From assembly GCF_007828035.1 (NCBI RefSeq), contig NZ_VITV01000001.1, positions 496,001 to 560,000 on the forward strand: 64,000 bases of DNA. Reading direction: 5' to 3'. The notes beneath the pieces were generated by a model. That model searched no databases. It saw nothing but the letters and a program-made list of their open reading frames with translations, and had not been told where the DNA came from. How positions within the stretch are numbered: position 1 is the stretch's first letter; each line of letters opens with the position of its first letter. This document shows positions 33,725-41,943 of the stretch, piece by piece. The position numbers and the translations under genes are program-made. The DNA is from Nitrospirillum amazonense (GTDB lineage Bacteria; Pseudomonadota; Alphaproteobacteria; Azospirillales; Azospirillaceae).

Positions 33725-34819
33725 ATGAGCGCGCCGCCCGCCCTTGACCTTGATGTAACCCTGCGCCAAGGCGCTTTCGATCTGGTGGCGCAAATGACGG
33801 CCGGCCGGGGCCTGACCGTGCTGTTCGGCCAGTCAGGTTCAGGCAAGAGCACGCTGATCGACCTGGTGGCGGGCCTGAAGCGTCCAGACCGGGGCCGCAT
33901 CGCCGTGAATGGCGTGCCCCTGGTGGATACGGCGGCCGGCCTGTGGCTGCCACCCCATCGCCGCCGCGTCGGTTATGTCTTCCAGGAGGCCCGGCTGCTG
34001 CCCCACCTGACGGTGCGGCAGAACCTGCTGTATGGCCGCTGGTTCGCCCGCCGCCATGTGGCGGCGGAGGCGCCTACGCTGGACTCGGTTACCGACCTGC
34101 TGGGAATCGGCCCCCTGCTGGCCCGCCGTCCCACCACCCTGTCGGGTGGGGAGAAGGCGCGCGTGGCCCTGGGCCGCGCCCTGCTGGCGGCCCCGCGCAT
34201 CCTGCTGATGGATGAGCCGCTGGCGGCATTGGATGAGGCGCGCAAGGCCGAGATCCTGCCCTATCTGGAACGGCTGCGCGACCACGCCGGCCTGCCCATC
34301 CTGTACGTCACCCACGCGGTGGCGGAGGTCGCGCGCCTGGCCACCACGGTGGTGATGGTAGACCAGGGGCGGGTGCGCGCCGTGGGCACCCCGTCCACCC
34401 TATGGTCCCGTCCCGACCTGATGGACCTGACCGGCGGGGCGGAGGCGGGGTCGCTGCTGGACGCCGTGGTGGGGGCCTGCACGGATGACGGGTTGTTCCA
34501 GCTGGACACCCCCGCCGGCCGCATCCTGGTGCCCCATCTGCCGGCCCACCTGGCGCCGGGCGCCCGCACGCGCCTGCGCATCCCCGCCCGCGACGTGCTG
34601 CTGTCCGACAGGGCGCCTCAGGGCCTGTCGGCCCTGAACATCCTGCCCGGCATCGTCGCCGACGTACGAGAGGACGCGGATGGCAGCCGGGTGGTGCGCC
34701 TGGAATGCGTGGGCGCCCCCGTGCTGGCCCGCGTCACCCGTACCAGCGCCGACACCCTGGGTATCGCACCGGGCCAGCCCCTGTGGGCCATCGTCAAGGC
34801 CGTGGCCTTGGGAAGTTAG
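33725..34819 (+). CDS. modC: Molybdate ABC transporter ATP-binding protein
   Basis: 364 residues, starting directly after the modB stop. Walker A GQSGSGKST, Q-loop YVFQEARLLPHLTV, signature LSGGEKARVALGRAL, Walker B ILLMDEPLAALD and the switch His in YVTHAVAEVARLA are complete. The C-terminal 100 residues form the TOBE/MOP domain (LSALNILPGIVADV, LARVTRTSADTLGI) that binds molybdate and regulates import. The TAG stop overlaps the TAA stop of the convergent gene. Confidence 0.96.
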   Translation: MSAPPALDLDVTLRQGAFDLVAQMTAGRGLTVLFGQSGSGKSTLIDLVAGLKRPDRGRIAVNGVPLVDTAAGLWLPPHRRRVGYVFQEARLLPHLTVRQNLLYGRWFARRHVAAEAPTLDSVTDLLGIGPLLARRPTTLSGGEKARVALGRALLAAPRILLMDEPLAALDEARKAEILPYLERLRDHAGLPILYVTHAVAEVARLATTVVMVDQGRVRAVGTPSTLWSRPDLMDLTGGAEAGSLLDAVVGACTDDGLFQLDTPAGRILVPHLPAHLAPGARTRLRIPARDVLLSDRAPQGLSALNILPGIVADVREDADGSRVVRLECVGAPVLARVTRTSADTLGIAPGQPLWAIVKAVALGS

Positions 34820-35799
34820 GGCAGCGGTTCGTAGCTAACAAAGGCGAAGCGCTGGCTGTCCGGCGACCAGGAATTGACATTCAGGGAGCCCTGGCCGCCG
34901 AAGAAGGTCAGCAGGCTGCGGATGGGGGCGTCGGCCTTGGGCGTCCCGTCGCCCGGCAGATCCATCAGGCGCAGTTGCACACCGGGGATGCGGCCGTCAT
35001 GCGTCCTGGTGCCGGCGGGGAAGGACAGCATCAGCAGGTGGCGCCCATCCGGCGAGGGGTGGGGGAACCAGTCCTCCAGCGCGTCGTGTGTCACCCGCTG
35101 CGCCCGCGACTCCTTGGGCCCCGCGCCATCGGCCGGCAAACGCCAGATGTCCCAGCCATCCTGGCGGTCGGAATTGATGTAGATCCAGCGCCCATCGGGG
35201 CTGTAGTCCGGGCCGTCGTCGCTGGCGGCGATGTTGGTCAGGCGCTGTTCGGCGCTTCCATCCACCGGGCCGTCCACCGGCACGCGGTAGAGGTTGTAGG
35301 TCTGGGCGCCGTCGCGCTTGGCGACGAAGGACAGCCACTGGCCATCCGGCGACCAGCCGTGGAAATAGCTGGGTGTCGCGGGCGTCATGCGCCGCGCGTC
35401 CCCGGTCCTGGCCACGCCGTCCTTGCCCACCACATAGACGAAGCTATCGCGCATGGACCCCACCCCGCAGGATGCGGCGATCTTGTCCCCGATGCGGGTA
35501 TAGGCCTTGTCGTTGTTGCAGCGCAGGTCGCCCATGGGGATGGCCTTCGGATGGCCGGCGTCCGGCCCCGCGACTGGGATGCGGTAGAGGACGCCCTGGC
35601 TGTTGGCCAGCAGCGACCGGCCATCCGGCGCCCAGTTTGGCGCTTCCCACACCGTATCGTCGGTGAAAAGCACCGTGGTCTTGCCGCTGGCGATGTCGAA
35701 CAGCGTGATGCGGCTGCGGAAATGGTCGTTGTCGGCCGCATGGGCGATGACGGCCGTGGCCATGGCGGCGACGAACGTCGCGAAGCCGGCGAAACGCAT
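34816..35799 (-). CDS. Exported PD40/TolB-like beta-propeller protein
   Basis: 327 residues from ATG 35799 with AGGAGGG eight bases upstream. A signal peptide MRFAGFATFVAAMATAVIAHA is followed by repeated PD40 motifs: APNWAPDGRSLLAN, FHGWSPDGQWLSFV, GPDYSPDGRWIYIN, FPHPSPDGRHLLML and VNSWSPDSQRFAFV, that is five to six propeller blades. CRCNND-type and ASCGVG cysteines could form a disulphide. No catalytic domain is attached, so it is a binding protein of the periplasm, similar to TolB C-terminal domains. It is convergent with modC with a 4-base overlap. Confidence 0.85.
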   Translation of the reverse strand: MRFAGFATFVAAMATAVIAHAADNDHFRSRITLFDIASGKTTVLFTDDTVWEAPNWAPDGRSLLANSQGVLYRIPVAGPDAGHPKAIPMGDLRCNNDKAYTRIGDKIAASCGVGSMRDSFVYVVGKDGVARTGDARRMTPATPSYFHGWSPDGQWLSFVAKRDGAQTYNLYRVPVDGPVDGSAEQRLTNIAASDDGPDYSPDGRWIYINSDRQDGWDIWRLPADGAGPKESRAQRVTHDALEDWFPHPSPDGRHLLMLSFPAGTRTHDGRIPGVQLRLMDLPGDGTPKADAPIRSLLTFFGGQGSLNVNSWSPDSQRFAFVSYEPLP

Positions 35800-35893
35800 G
35801 GGTGTCCCTCCTGCCAATTCTTATGGTGGGAGGGATAACATGAGGGCCGCGCGGTGTCTTCTGACAACGCTGTCCAACCGGCCGCTTGCGACC

Positions 35894-36241
35894 TTAGGCG
35901 CCGGGTGGCCGCAGGCGGCCGGCCAAACCGGCGCGGATGTCGGCCGTGGCCTCGGCTGCCGCCTTTTCCATGGCGCGATAAGCCGCCACCAGCTCATGCC
36001 CGAACTCCGTCAGGGCAGCGCCGCCGCCCCCGCCGCCGCCTACCTGGGTGGTGACCGAAGGCTGGACGAAGGTCTGGTTCAGGGCGTCGACCAGTTGCCA
36101 GGCGCGGCGGTAGGACATGCCCATGGCCCGCCCGGCGGCGGAGATGGAGTGGTGCTCGGCGATGGCTTCCAGCAGACGAATCTTGCCGGGGCCGACGGCG
36201 CCCTGGTCACCGAAATCAATGCGGAGGGTGAGGCGGTTCAT
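35894..36241 (-). CDS. modE: Short ModE-like winged-helix regulator
   Basis: 115 residues from ATG 36241. Only the N-terminal ModE DNA-binding domain is present: RIDFGDQGAVGPGKIRLLEAIAEHHSISAAGRAMGMSYRRAWQLVDALN, followed by a wing with a run of seven glycines and ALTEFGHELVAAYRAMEKAA. The C-terminal molybdate-binding MOP repeats of E. coli ModE are missing, as in many alphaproteobacteria. It probably binds the palindrome at 32121; how it senses molybdate without MOP domains is unclear. Confidence 0.88.
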   Translation of the reverse strand: MNRLTLRIDFGDQGAVGPGKIRLLEAIAEHHSISAAGRAMGMSYRRAWQLVDALNQTFVQPSVTTQVGGGGGGGAALTEFGHELVAAYRAMEKAAAEATADIRAGLAGRLRPPGA

Positions 36242-36343
36242 GGGGGCGCATTGAATCGCGGGCGGCGCCCGCCCGCAAGGGGCATGCGCGGGACCCGAAT
36301 GGAAAACCGTCACGGCCATAAAACCCGGGTAAAAAGGCGATTG

Positions 36344-36380
36344 ATAGTTTAATCCAACTATATTAGTTTGTTTAAACTAT
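36344..36380 (+). promoter_or_regulatory. Two tandem palindromes over the PadR start codon
   Basis: ATAGTT-N6-AACTAT lies at 36344-36361 and TAGTTT-N4-AAACTA at 36364-36379, the second overlapping the PadR ATG at 36379. The AT-rich sites stand out from the background. PadR proteins typically repress their own operon at such paired sites, so this is a likely autoregulatory operator for the padR-MFS pair. Confidence 0.65.
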
Positions 36381-37086
36381 GAAAGCGGAACTCCTCATCC
36401 TGGGCGTGCTGCAGGGCGGCGACCTGCACCCCTATGAAATCAAGCGCCGGCTGACGGCGGCCCATGTCGACCATTACATCGACGTGGACGTGGGCACGCT
36501 GTACTACGCCGTGCGCAGCCTGGCGCGCGACGGCCTGATCGAGGCCAAGGGGGTGGAGGCGGTGGCCCGCGGGGGCGAGCGCACCACCTATGGCCTGACA
36601 CCCGCCGGCCGCGCCCGGTTCCACGCCCTGATGGCGGAACGGCTGGCCGACGTCTCGCCCCGCTATCACCCGCTCTATCCCGCGCTGATGTTCCTGCACC
36701 ACGCCGATCCCGACGCGGTGGCGGACGCGCTGCGCCAACGCCTGGCCGTGCAGCGGGACTATCACCGTCCCCTGAAGGCCTTGGCCGACTATCTGGCGCC
36801 CGTCCAATCCACCGGCATGCGGGCCATCCTGGAAAACGGCCTTGCTCACCTGGAAACGGAGAACGCATGGCTGGCCAAGCTGCTGGAAACCATCGAGGCA
36901 GGCGACATCCGTCCGCCCGACTATGACCGGGCGCGCCTGATGGCACTGTTTCCGGCGGGTCAGCCGCCCTTACCCCCGGGATATGCCCAGGCGCCCCCGC
37001 CAGTACCCCCGCTGCCGGTGCCCCCGCTGCCGGCCAAAACCAGACGTCCCCGGGCGGCCAAGCCCGCCAAACCCCCGTTGTCCTGA
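36379..37086 (+). CDS. PadR family transcriptional regulator
   Basis: 235 residues. The N-terminal winged helix has ELLILGVLQGGDLHPYEIKRRL and VDVGTLYYAVRSLARDGLIEAKG, the PadR pattern. A helical dimerisation region follows (about 95-185). The C-terminal 40 residues are a Pro-rich low-complexity tail (repeats of PPLPVPPLP type) with basic end, unusual for PadR. It is nine bases ahead of an MFS gene, so drug- or phenolic-responsive control of that pump is likely. Confidence 0.9.
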   Translation: MKAELLILGVLQGGDLHPYEIKRRLTAAHVDHYIDVDVGTLYYAVRSLARDGLIEAKGVEAVARGGERTTYGLTPAGRARFHALMAERLADVSPRYHPLYPALMFLHHADPDAVADALRQRLAVQRDYHRPLKALADYLAPVQSTGMRAILENGLAHLETENAWLAKLLETIEAGDIRPPDYDRARLMALFPAGQPPLPPGYAQAPPPVPPLPVPPLPAKTRRPRAAKPAKPPLS

Positions 37087-37095
37087 GGCAAGCCC

Positions 37096-38463
37096 ATGTC
37101 CGCCAAGACAAAGCCGAAGCGTCCGCCCAATCCCCTCATGCACAATCGCAATTTCCTGTGGCTGTTGGGTGGCGGCGTCATTTCCATGCTGGGCGACCAG
37201 TTCAGCCTGCTGGCCATGCCGTGGCTGGTGCTGGCCGTGACCAACGACACCCTGGCTATGGGCCTGGTGCTGGGCCTGATCAGCCTGCCGCGCGCCGTGT
37301 TCCTGCTGGTGGGTGGGGCGCTGGTGGACCGCTATCCCGCGCGCAGCGTGCTGCTGCTGACCAAGTACGTGAACGCCGTGCTGCTCGGCGGATTGGGCGC
37401 CGGGGTGCTGACCGGCACCCTGACCATTCCCGTGCTGTGCGGGGTGGCTTTCGGCATCGGCCTGGCCAGCGCCTTCAGCATCCCGGCCGGCACCACCATC
37501 CTGCCCCGGGTAATCCCGGGCGACCAACTGCAGGCCGCCAACGGCATGATGATGGGCCTGCGCCAGGCCACCTTGCTGCTGGGCCCGCTCATGGCCGGTG
37601 GCCTGATCGCCGTGGTGGGCGGCAGCGGCAAGGCCGCCGCGTCGGGGGCGCCCAGCGACCTGGCCGGTCTGGGCGCCGCCTTCCTGGTGGATTGCGCCAC
37701 CTTCGTCATCTCCGCCCTCACCCTGTACCAGGTGCGCATGCTGACCCTGCCGGGTGACACCCCGGCGCGGAAGGGGGAAAGCCTGGGCGCCGTCTTCCGC
37801 TCCATCGGCGACGGCATCCTCCATTTCTGGCGGGATCCAGAGCTCAGGGCCCTGTGCCTGTATTTCTCGGCCACCACCTTCTTCATCGGCGGGCCCTTGC
37901 AGGCGGTGCTGCCCGTCTTCGCCCGCGACCGGCTGGCGGACGGCGCCGATGGCTTCGGGCTGATGATGGGGCTGCACGGCGTGGGCACCCTGGTGGGCAT
38001 GACGGTATCGGGCGCCCGGCCCAACTTCCGCCTGCGCACGCTGGGCGCCACCATCCTGTTGATCGACAGCCTGGTGGCCCTGGTGTTCATGCCCATGGGC
38101 CTAGCCCAGCATACCTGGCAGGCGGCCCTGCTGATGGCCATCGCCGGCTGCCTGGCGGGCTTCATCCAGATCGGCGTCTTCACCTGGATCCAGCGCCGCA
38201 TACCACCCGCCATGCTGGGCCGGGGCATGAGCCTGTTCATGTTCATCGTCATGAGCCTGGCGCCCCTGTCGTCAGCCCTGTGCGGCTGGCTCATGCGCTA
38301 CGTCCCGCCGCAGGTCATGTTCCTGGGCAGCGGCCTGGCGCTGTGGGGCATCGTCGCCCTAGGCCTGACGTCGAAGTCGCTGCGCGCCATCGCCATGCCG
38401 GTCCGCACGCCGCCGGCGGCGGCACCGGCGGAGACGCCCATCGAAAACCCCGCAGCGGTGTAG
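37096..38463 (+). CDS. MFS transporter, putative efflux pump (MFS_3-like)
   Basis: 455 residues, 12 helices. MHNRNFLWLLGGGVISMLGDQFSLLAMPWLVLAVTND and GGALVDRYPARSVLLLT are typical of the macrolide-efflux-like MFS group; GLRQATLLLGPLMAGGLIAVVGG follows in helix 5. Cotranscribed with padR. Export of a toxic compound is likely from the regulator type; substrate unknown. Confidence 0.88.
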   Translation: MSAKTKPKRPPNPLMHNRNFLWLLGGGVISMLGDQFSLLAMPWLVLAVTNDTLAMGLVLGLISLPRAVFLLVGGALVDRYPARSVLLLTKYVNAVLLGGLGAGVLTGTLTIPVLCGVAFGIGLASAFSIPAGTTILPRVIPGDQLQAANGMMMGLRQATLLLGPLMAGGLIAVVGGSGKAAASGAPSDLAGLGAAFLVDCATFVISALTLYQVRMLTLPGDTPARKGESLGAVFRSIGDGILHFWRDPELRALCLYFSATTFFIGGPLQAVLPVFARDRLADGADGFGLMMGLHGVGTLVGMTVSGARPNFRLRTLGATILLIDSLVALVFMPMGLAQHTWQAALLMAIAGCLAGFIQIGVFTWIQRRIPPAMLGRGMSLFMFIVMSLAPLSSALCGWLMRYVPPQVMFLGSGLALWGIVALGLTSKSLRAIAMPVRTPPAAAPAETPIENPAAV

Positions 38464-38513
38464 CGCGCCCCGGCGGGGGGCTAGCCCGAACGGCCCTCTC
38501 CGTTTGGCAGCCT

Positions 38514-38528
38514 CCCCCCGGCGGGGGG
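38514..38528. repeat. Short GC hairpin after the MFS gene
   Basis: CCCCCC-GGC-GGGGGG (38514-38528). The core CCCCGGCGGGGGGC also occurs at 38468-38481, so the same element is present twice in a 124-base gap. It may act as terminator for the padR-MFS unit, though no T-tract follows. Confidence 0.4.
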
Positions 38529-38586
38529 CCGATGTTAGGGTATGCAACGTCCCGACCGACCTCTTCTTCCCCGAAGGAACGGCCAG

Positions 38587-38916
38587 ATGACGCCACCCGA
38601 CATCCCCGATACCGATCTTCAGATCACCGAGCCGGCGCGCGTCCTGTACAGCCAGGATCCCGATGGGGCGGCCGCCCGCATGCGCCATCTGTTCCAGGCC
38701 GGCACGGCGGGCCAGGCGGCGGACTGCCGCGCGCTGGCGGAACTGCTGCTGAACGCCGCCACCGACATGACGGCGGGTGACGCGCTGGCGGTGGAGGCCA
38801 TCCTGGACCGCCAGCCGCCGGAAATGCGCGGCTGGCTGTTGCAGCGCGCGGCGGCCCTGGCGGCGGCAAGCGGTGTGGTGCGGCATAAGATCGCCAGCGC
38901 CGCCAACCTGCAATGA
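38587..38916 (+). CDS. Hypothetical small protein
   Basis: 109 residues from ATG 38587 (GAAGGAAC site). It is helical and alanine-rich, with no signal peptide or membrane segment: ARMRHLFQAGTAGQAADCRALAELLLNAATDM, EAILDRQPPEMRGWLLQRAAALAAAS. No family is recognised. A strong terminator follows, so it ends a transcription unit. Confidence 0.65.
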   Translation: MTPPDIPDTDLQITEPARVLYSQDPDGAAARMRHLFQAGTAGQAADCRALAELLLNAATDMTAGDALAVEAILDRQPPEMRGWLLQRAAALAAASGVVRHKIASAANLQ

Positions 38917-38965
38917 CGCGGGCGGTCACCGCACCGCCACCATCGTTAAGGAATTGGTAGGTAAT

Positions 38966-39003
38966 CCGGGCGGACAATACCTTGCTCCGCCCGGTTCTTT
39001 GTT
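38966..39003 (+). terminator. Rho-independent terminator
   Basis: Perfect 9-bp stem CCGGGCGGA/TCCGCCCGG (38966-38974, 38986-38994) followed by TTCTTTGTT, 50 bases after the small hypothetical gene. Confidence 0.75.
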
Positions 39004-39050
39004 CGCCCCTTCCCGGCGGATCTTCCCCGCAGCGCCGCCGCCAGGAAGCG

Positions 39051-39884
39051 ATGTCCGGTACCCCCGCCGCAGTCCGTTGCCCCCACGCACCCCGCCCCGT
39101 GCGGCTGGCGGCGCTGTGCCTGGGCGCCTTGCTTGGGACGGTGCCAGCGGCCCTGGCGGGAGAGGCGGCGGTATCCCTGACGCTGATCACCGAGGAAAAC
39201 CCGCCGCTGAACTATACCGACCCCGCCACCGGACGGTTGACGGGCATCATGGGCGATTTGCTGCCGTCGCTGATGACGGCGGCGGGCATCGCCTATCAGG
39301 TGCAGGTCATGCCGTGGCGCCGCGGCTATCACACGGTGCAGGAGGTGCCGGGAACCTGCCTGTTCGCGGTGAACCAGACACCAGAGCGGCAGACCCAATT
39401 CCAGTGGGTGGCACCCATCGCGCAAGGCGGCGCCGCCCTGTTCGCCCGGGCGGACTGGCTGCACTACGATCGCGCACATCCCGACGGCACCCACACCCTG
39501 GCCAGCCTGGATGAGGTGAAGACCCTGGCCGCCGAGGCGCAGGCGCGGGGAACGCCCCTGTCCATCCTGGTGCCAGTGGGCACCATGCTCGCCACCACCC
39601 TGCGCGACCAGGGGCTGGACATCACCGAGGTGTCGCTGGCGAACCAGATGCCCATGTTGGCCGCCGGGCGCGCCGACCTAGCCGCTGCCGGCGCCATCAG
39701 CGGCCGCTGGCTGGCCCGCCAGGCGGGGGTGGCGATCGAGCCAGTGCTGACCTTCAGCGTGGCCCCGGTGGGTATCGCCTGCAACCTGGGCACCGACCCC
39801 GCCCTGGTGACCCGTCTGCGCACGGCGCTGGAGGGCTTGCGACGCGACGGCACGCTGGACCGCGTGATCCGGAACTATCAGTAA
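39051..39884 (+). CDS. Periplasmic substrate-binding protein (SBP_bac_3 type)
   Basis: 277 residues from ATG 39051 with AGGAAG. A signal peptide ends at PAALA-GEA (about 36). The mature protein has SLTLITEENPPLNYTDPATGRLTGIMGDLLPSLM, QVMPWRRGYHTVQEVPG, LFAVNQTPERQTQFQWVAPI and a final VIRNYQ, as in family 3 amino-acid-type binding proteins. No ABC permease or ATPase is adjacent, so it may be an orphan receptor or serve a distant transporter. The ligand is unknown. Confidence 0.85.
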   Translation: MSGTPAAVRCPHAPRPVRLAALCLGALLGTVPAALAGEAAVSLTLITEENPPLNYTDPATGRLTGIMGDLLPSLMTAAGIAYQVQVMPWRRGYHTVQEVPGTCLFAVNQTPERQTQFQWVAPIAQGGAALFARADWLHYDRAHPDGTHTLASLDEVKTLAAEAQARGTPLSILVPVGTMLATTLRDQGLDITEVSLANQMPMLAAGRADLAAAGAISGRWLARQAGVAIEPVLTFSVAPVGIACNLGTDPALVTRLRTALEGLRRDGTLDRVIRNYQ

Positions 39885-39967
39885 AGCTTGGCGGTTTCCC
39901 CCGTTGCCCTGCCGCCCGCGTCCGTGTCATTCAGGCGGAACCCAAGGGCTGGCACGAGGAAACAGGC

Positions 39968-40921
39968 ATGGCCAAGATCGTGGTGACCGGGGCCACCGGG
40001 TTCGTGGGCCGCGCCTTGCTGCCCCGGTTGCTGGCCGGCGGGCATGAGGTCATCGCCGTGGTGCGCAACGCCGGCGTGAGCCTGCCCACGGGCGTGACCG
40101 CGGCACCCGTGGGTGACCTGGCCGGCCCGGTGAACTGGGCCCCGGTGCTGGAGGGGGCGCAAGCCTTGGTCCACCTGGCGGGCTTGGCGCATCAGCGCAA
40201 CGTCACGCCGACCGCGCTGCAGGCCCTGAACGTCACCGCCACCGTGCGCCTGGCCCAGGCGGCGCAGGCGGCGGGGCTGCGTCGCCTGGTCTATGTCAGC
40301 AGCGTCAAGGCCCAGGGCGACCACAGCCCCGGCCGCCCCCTGACGGAACTGGATCCCGCCCTGCCGGAGGACGCCTATGGGCAGTCCAAGCGTGCGGCGG
40401 AAGAGGCCCTGACCACGCTATGCCCGCCGGACGGCCCCCTTTCGCTGGTCATCCTGCGGCCGCCTCTGGTTCATGGACCGGGGGTGAAGGCCAACATGGC
40501 GGCCTTGCTGCGCCTAGCCACGCGCTGGCCCCTGGTGCCCCTGGGCGGCATCGCCAACCGGCGCAGCCTGGTCAGCCTCGACACTTTGGCCGATGCCATC
40601 ACCCGGGCGGTGGAACGGGTCGGGATCACCGGTACCTTCCTGGTCGCCGATCAGCCCGCCCTGTCCACCAGCGGTCTGGTGGCCACCTTGGCCGCCGCCG
40701 CCGGCAAGCGGCCGTGGCTGGTTCCCCTGCCGGCGGTGTTCTGGAGCCTGGCCGGCCGCCTTCCCCGCCTGTCCAGTATCGCCGACCGCCTGACGGGATC
40801 GCTGGAGATCGATGATGCGGCCTTCCGTGCCGCCTTCGACTGGCAGCCGCCGCTGAACCAGGACGAGGCCCTGGCCCGCACGGTGCGGGCCTATTTGCAC
40901 GGGACGCGGCCTAGCCTTTGA
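39968..40921 (+). CDS. NAD-dependent sugar epimerase/dehydratase
   Basis: 317 residues. The N-terminal Rossmann motif is GATGFVGRALLPRLL; the catalytic Y-x3-K is in DAYGQSKRAAE and the Ser in VYVSSVKAQG. The C-terminal LRPPLVHGPGVKANMAALLRLATRWPLVPLGGIANRRSLVSLDTLADAI resembles nucleotide-sugar epimerases of O-antigen loci (WbpV-like). It could act in cell-surface polysaccharide synthesis together with the glycosyltransferases at 46-51 kb, but it is not linked to them. Overlaps the convergent LysR by 11 bases. Confidence 0.88.
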   Translation: MAKIVVTGATGFVGRALLPRLLAGGHEVIAVVRNAGVSLPTGVTAAPVGDLAGPVNWAPVLEGAQALVHLAGLAHQRNVTPTALQALNVTATVRLAQAAQAAGLRRLVYVSSVKAQGDHSPGRPLTELDPALPEDAYGQSKRAAEEALTTLCPPDGPLSLVILRPPLVHGPGVKANMAALLRLATRWPLVPLGGIANRRSLVSLDTLADAITRAVERVGITGTFLVADQPALSTSGLVATLAAAAGKRPWLVPLPAVFWSLAGRLPRLSSIADRLTGSLEIDDAAFRAAFDWQPPLNQDEALARTVRAYLHGTRPSL

Positions 40922-41798
40922 ACAACCCAGCCACCCAGTCGACAAATACCCGCACGCGCGGCGACAGCTGCCGGTTGTGGGGATAAAGGACGGAGACGGG
41001 AATGGGCGGCGGCGGGTAGAGGGACAGCACCTCCACCAGCCGTCCCAACGCCAGATCCGGGCCCAGGTGATAGCGCGGCGTCTGGATCAGACCCAGACCC
41101 AGGCGGGCAACCTCCGTGAAGCTTTCAGCGCTGGCGACGCTGATCCGCCCCGGCAGGGTCAGGCTGCGCACCTCATCCCCCACCATGAATTCGAAGGGGA
41201 AGGGCCGGCCGGTGGCGGACGAGACGAAGTTCACCGCCTGGTGCCCGTTGGCCAGGTCGTCGGGCGTGGCGGGTACGCCGTGACGCTCCAGATACGGGGG
41301 GCTGGCCACGGTGGCCTGGGGCATCAGGCCGACGCGGCGGGCAATCAGGGCACTGTCGCGCGGCTCGCCCGCGCGCAACACGCAGTCCACGCCCTCACGC
41401 ACCAGGTCCACCAGGCGGTCGCCCTCACTGATGTTCAGGTCCAGGCCAGGATGGCGGGCCAGGAAATCCGGCAGGGCGGGGAACAGGAAGTGCCGCGCCA
41501 GCTTGCCATGCACATCCACGCGCAACAGGCCCTTGGGATCGGTGGCGCGGAAGGCGCCCTCCGCCTCCTCCACATCCGCCAGCAGGCGCAGGCAACGCTG
41601 GTAGAAGGCTTCGCCATCCAGCGTGGGACTGACTTGCCGCGTGGTGCGGTTCAGCAGCCGCGTGCCCAGCCGCCCCTCCAGTTGTTGCAGGGTGTGGGTC
41701 ACCGTCGCCCGGGGCATGCCCAGATCCTCCGCCGCCGCGGTGAAGCTGCGCCGTTCCACGATGCGGGTGAAGACGCGCATGGCGTCGAAGCGGTCCAT
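40911..41798 (-). CDS. LysR family transcriptional regulator
   Basis: 295 residues. MDRFDAMRVFTRIVERRSFTAAAEDLGMPRATVTHTLQQLE is the DNA-binding helix-turn-helix, RLGTRLLNRTTRQVSPTLDGEAFYQRC the linker. This is the branch that often regulates a divergent oxidoreductase. The divergent genes are two SDRs from 41944. Probable operators lie at 41819-41860. Confidence 0.92.
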   Translation of the reverse strand: MDRFDAMRVFTRIVERRSFTAAAEDLGMPRATVTHTLQQLEGRLGTRLLNRTTRQVSPTLDGEAFYQRCLRLLADVEEAEGAFRATDPKGLLRVDVHGKLARHFLFPALPDFLARHPGLDLNISEGDRLVDLVREGVDCVLRAGEPRDSALIARRVGLMPQATVASPPYLERHGVPATPDDLANGHQAVNFVSSATGRPFPFEFMVGDEVRSLTLPGRISVASAESFTEVARLGLGLIQTPRYHLGPDLALGRLVEVLSLYPPPPIPVSVLYPHNRQLSPRVRVFVDWVAGLFKG

Positions 41799-41818
41799 GG
41801 GCTACCGGCCTATTGTTG

Positions 41819-41860
41819 ATCATTTTTGGATAATGATGGCAAACATAGACCATTTATCCA
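41819..41860. promoter_or_regulatory. Candidate LysR binding sites in the LysR/SDR divergent region
   Basis: Two nested AT-rich inverted repeats: ATCATT-N7-AATGAT at 41819-41837, and TGGATAA-N20-TTATCCA at 41827-41860. They stand out from the GC-rich surroundings and lie between the divergent LysR and SDR genes. Assignment to the LysR is inference. Confidence 0.5.
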
Positions 41861-41943
41861 GGATCAGCTAGGGCGCACCTTTTCTTCATCGACTGCAGCG
41901 GCCCGCGACGGTGCGGGCCCGAACCGAAGGAAAGGATCACGTC

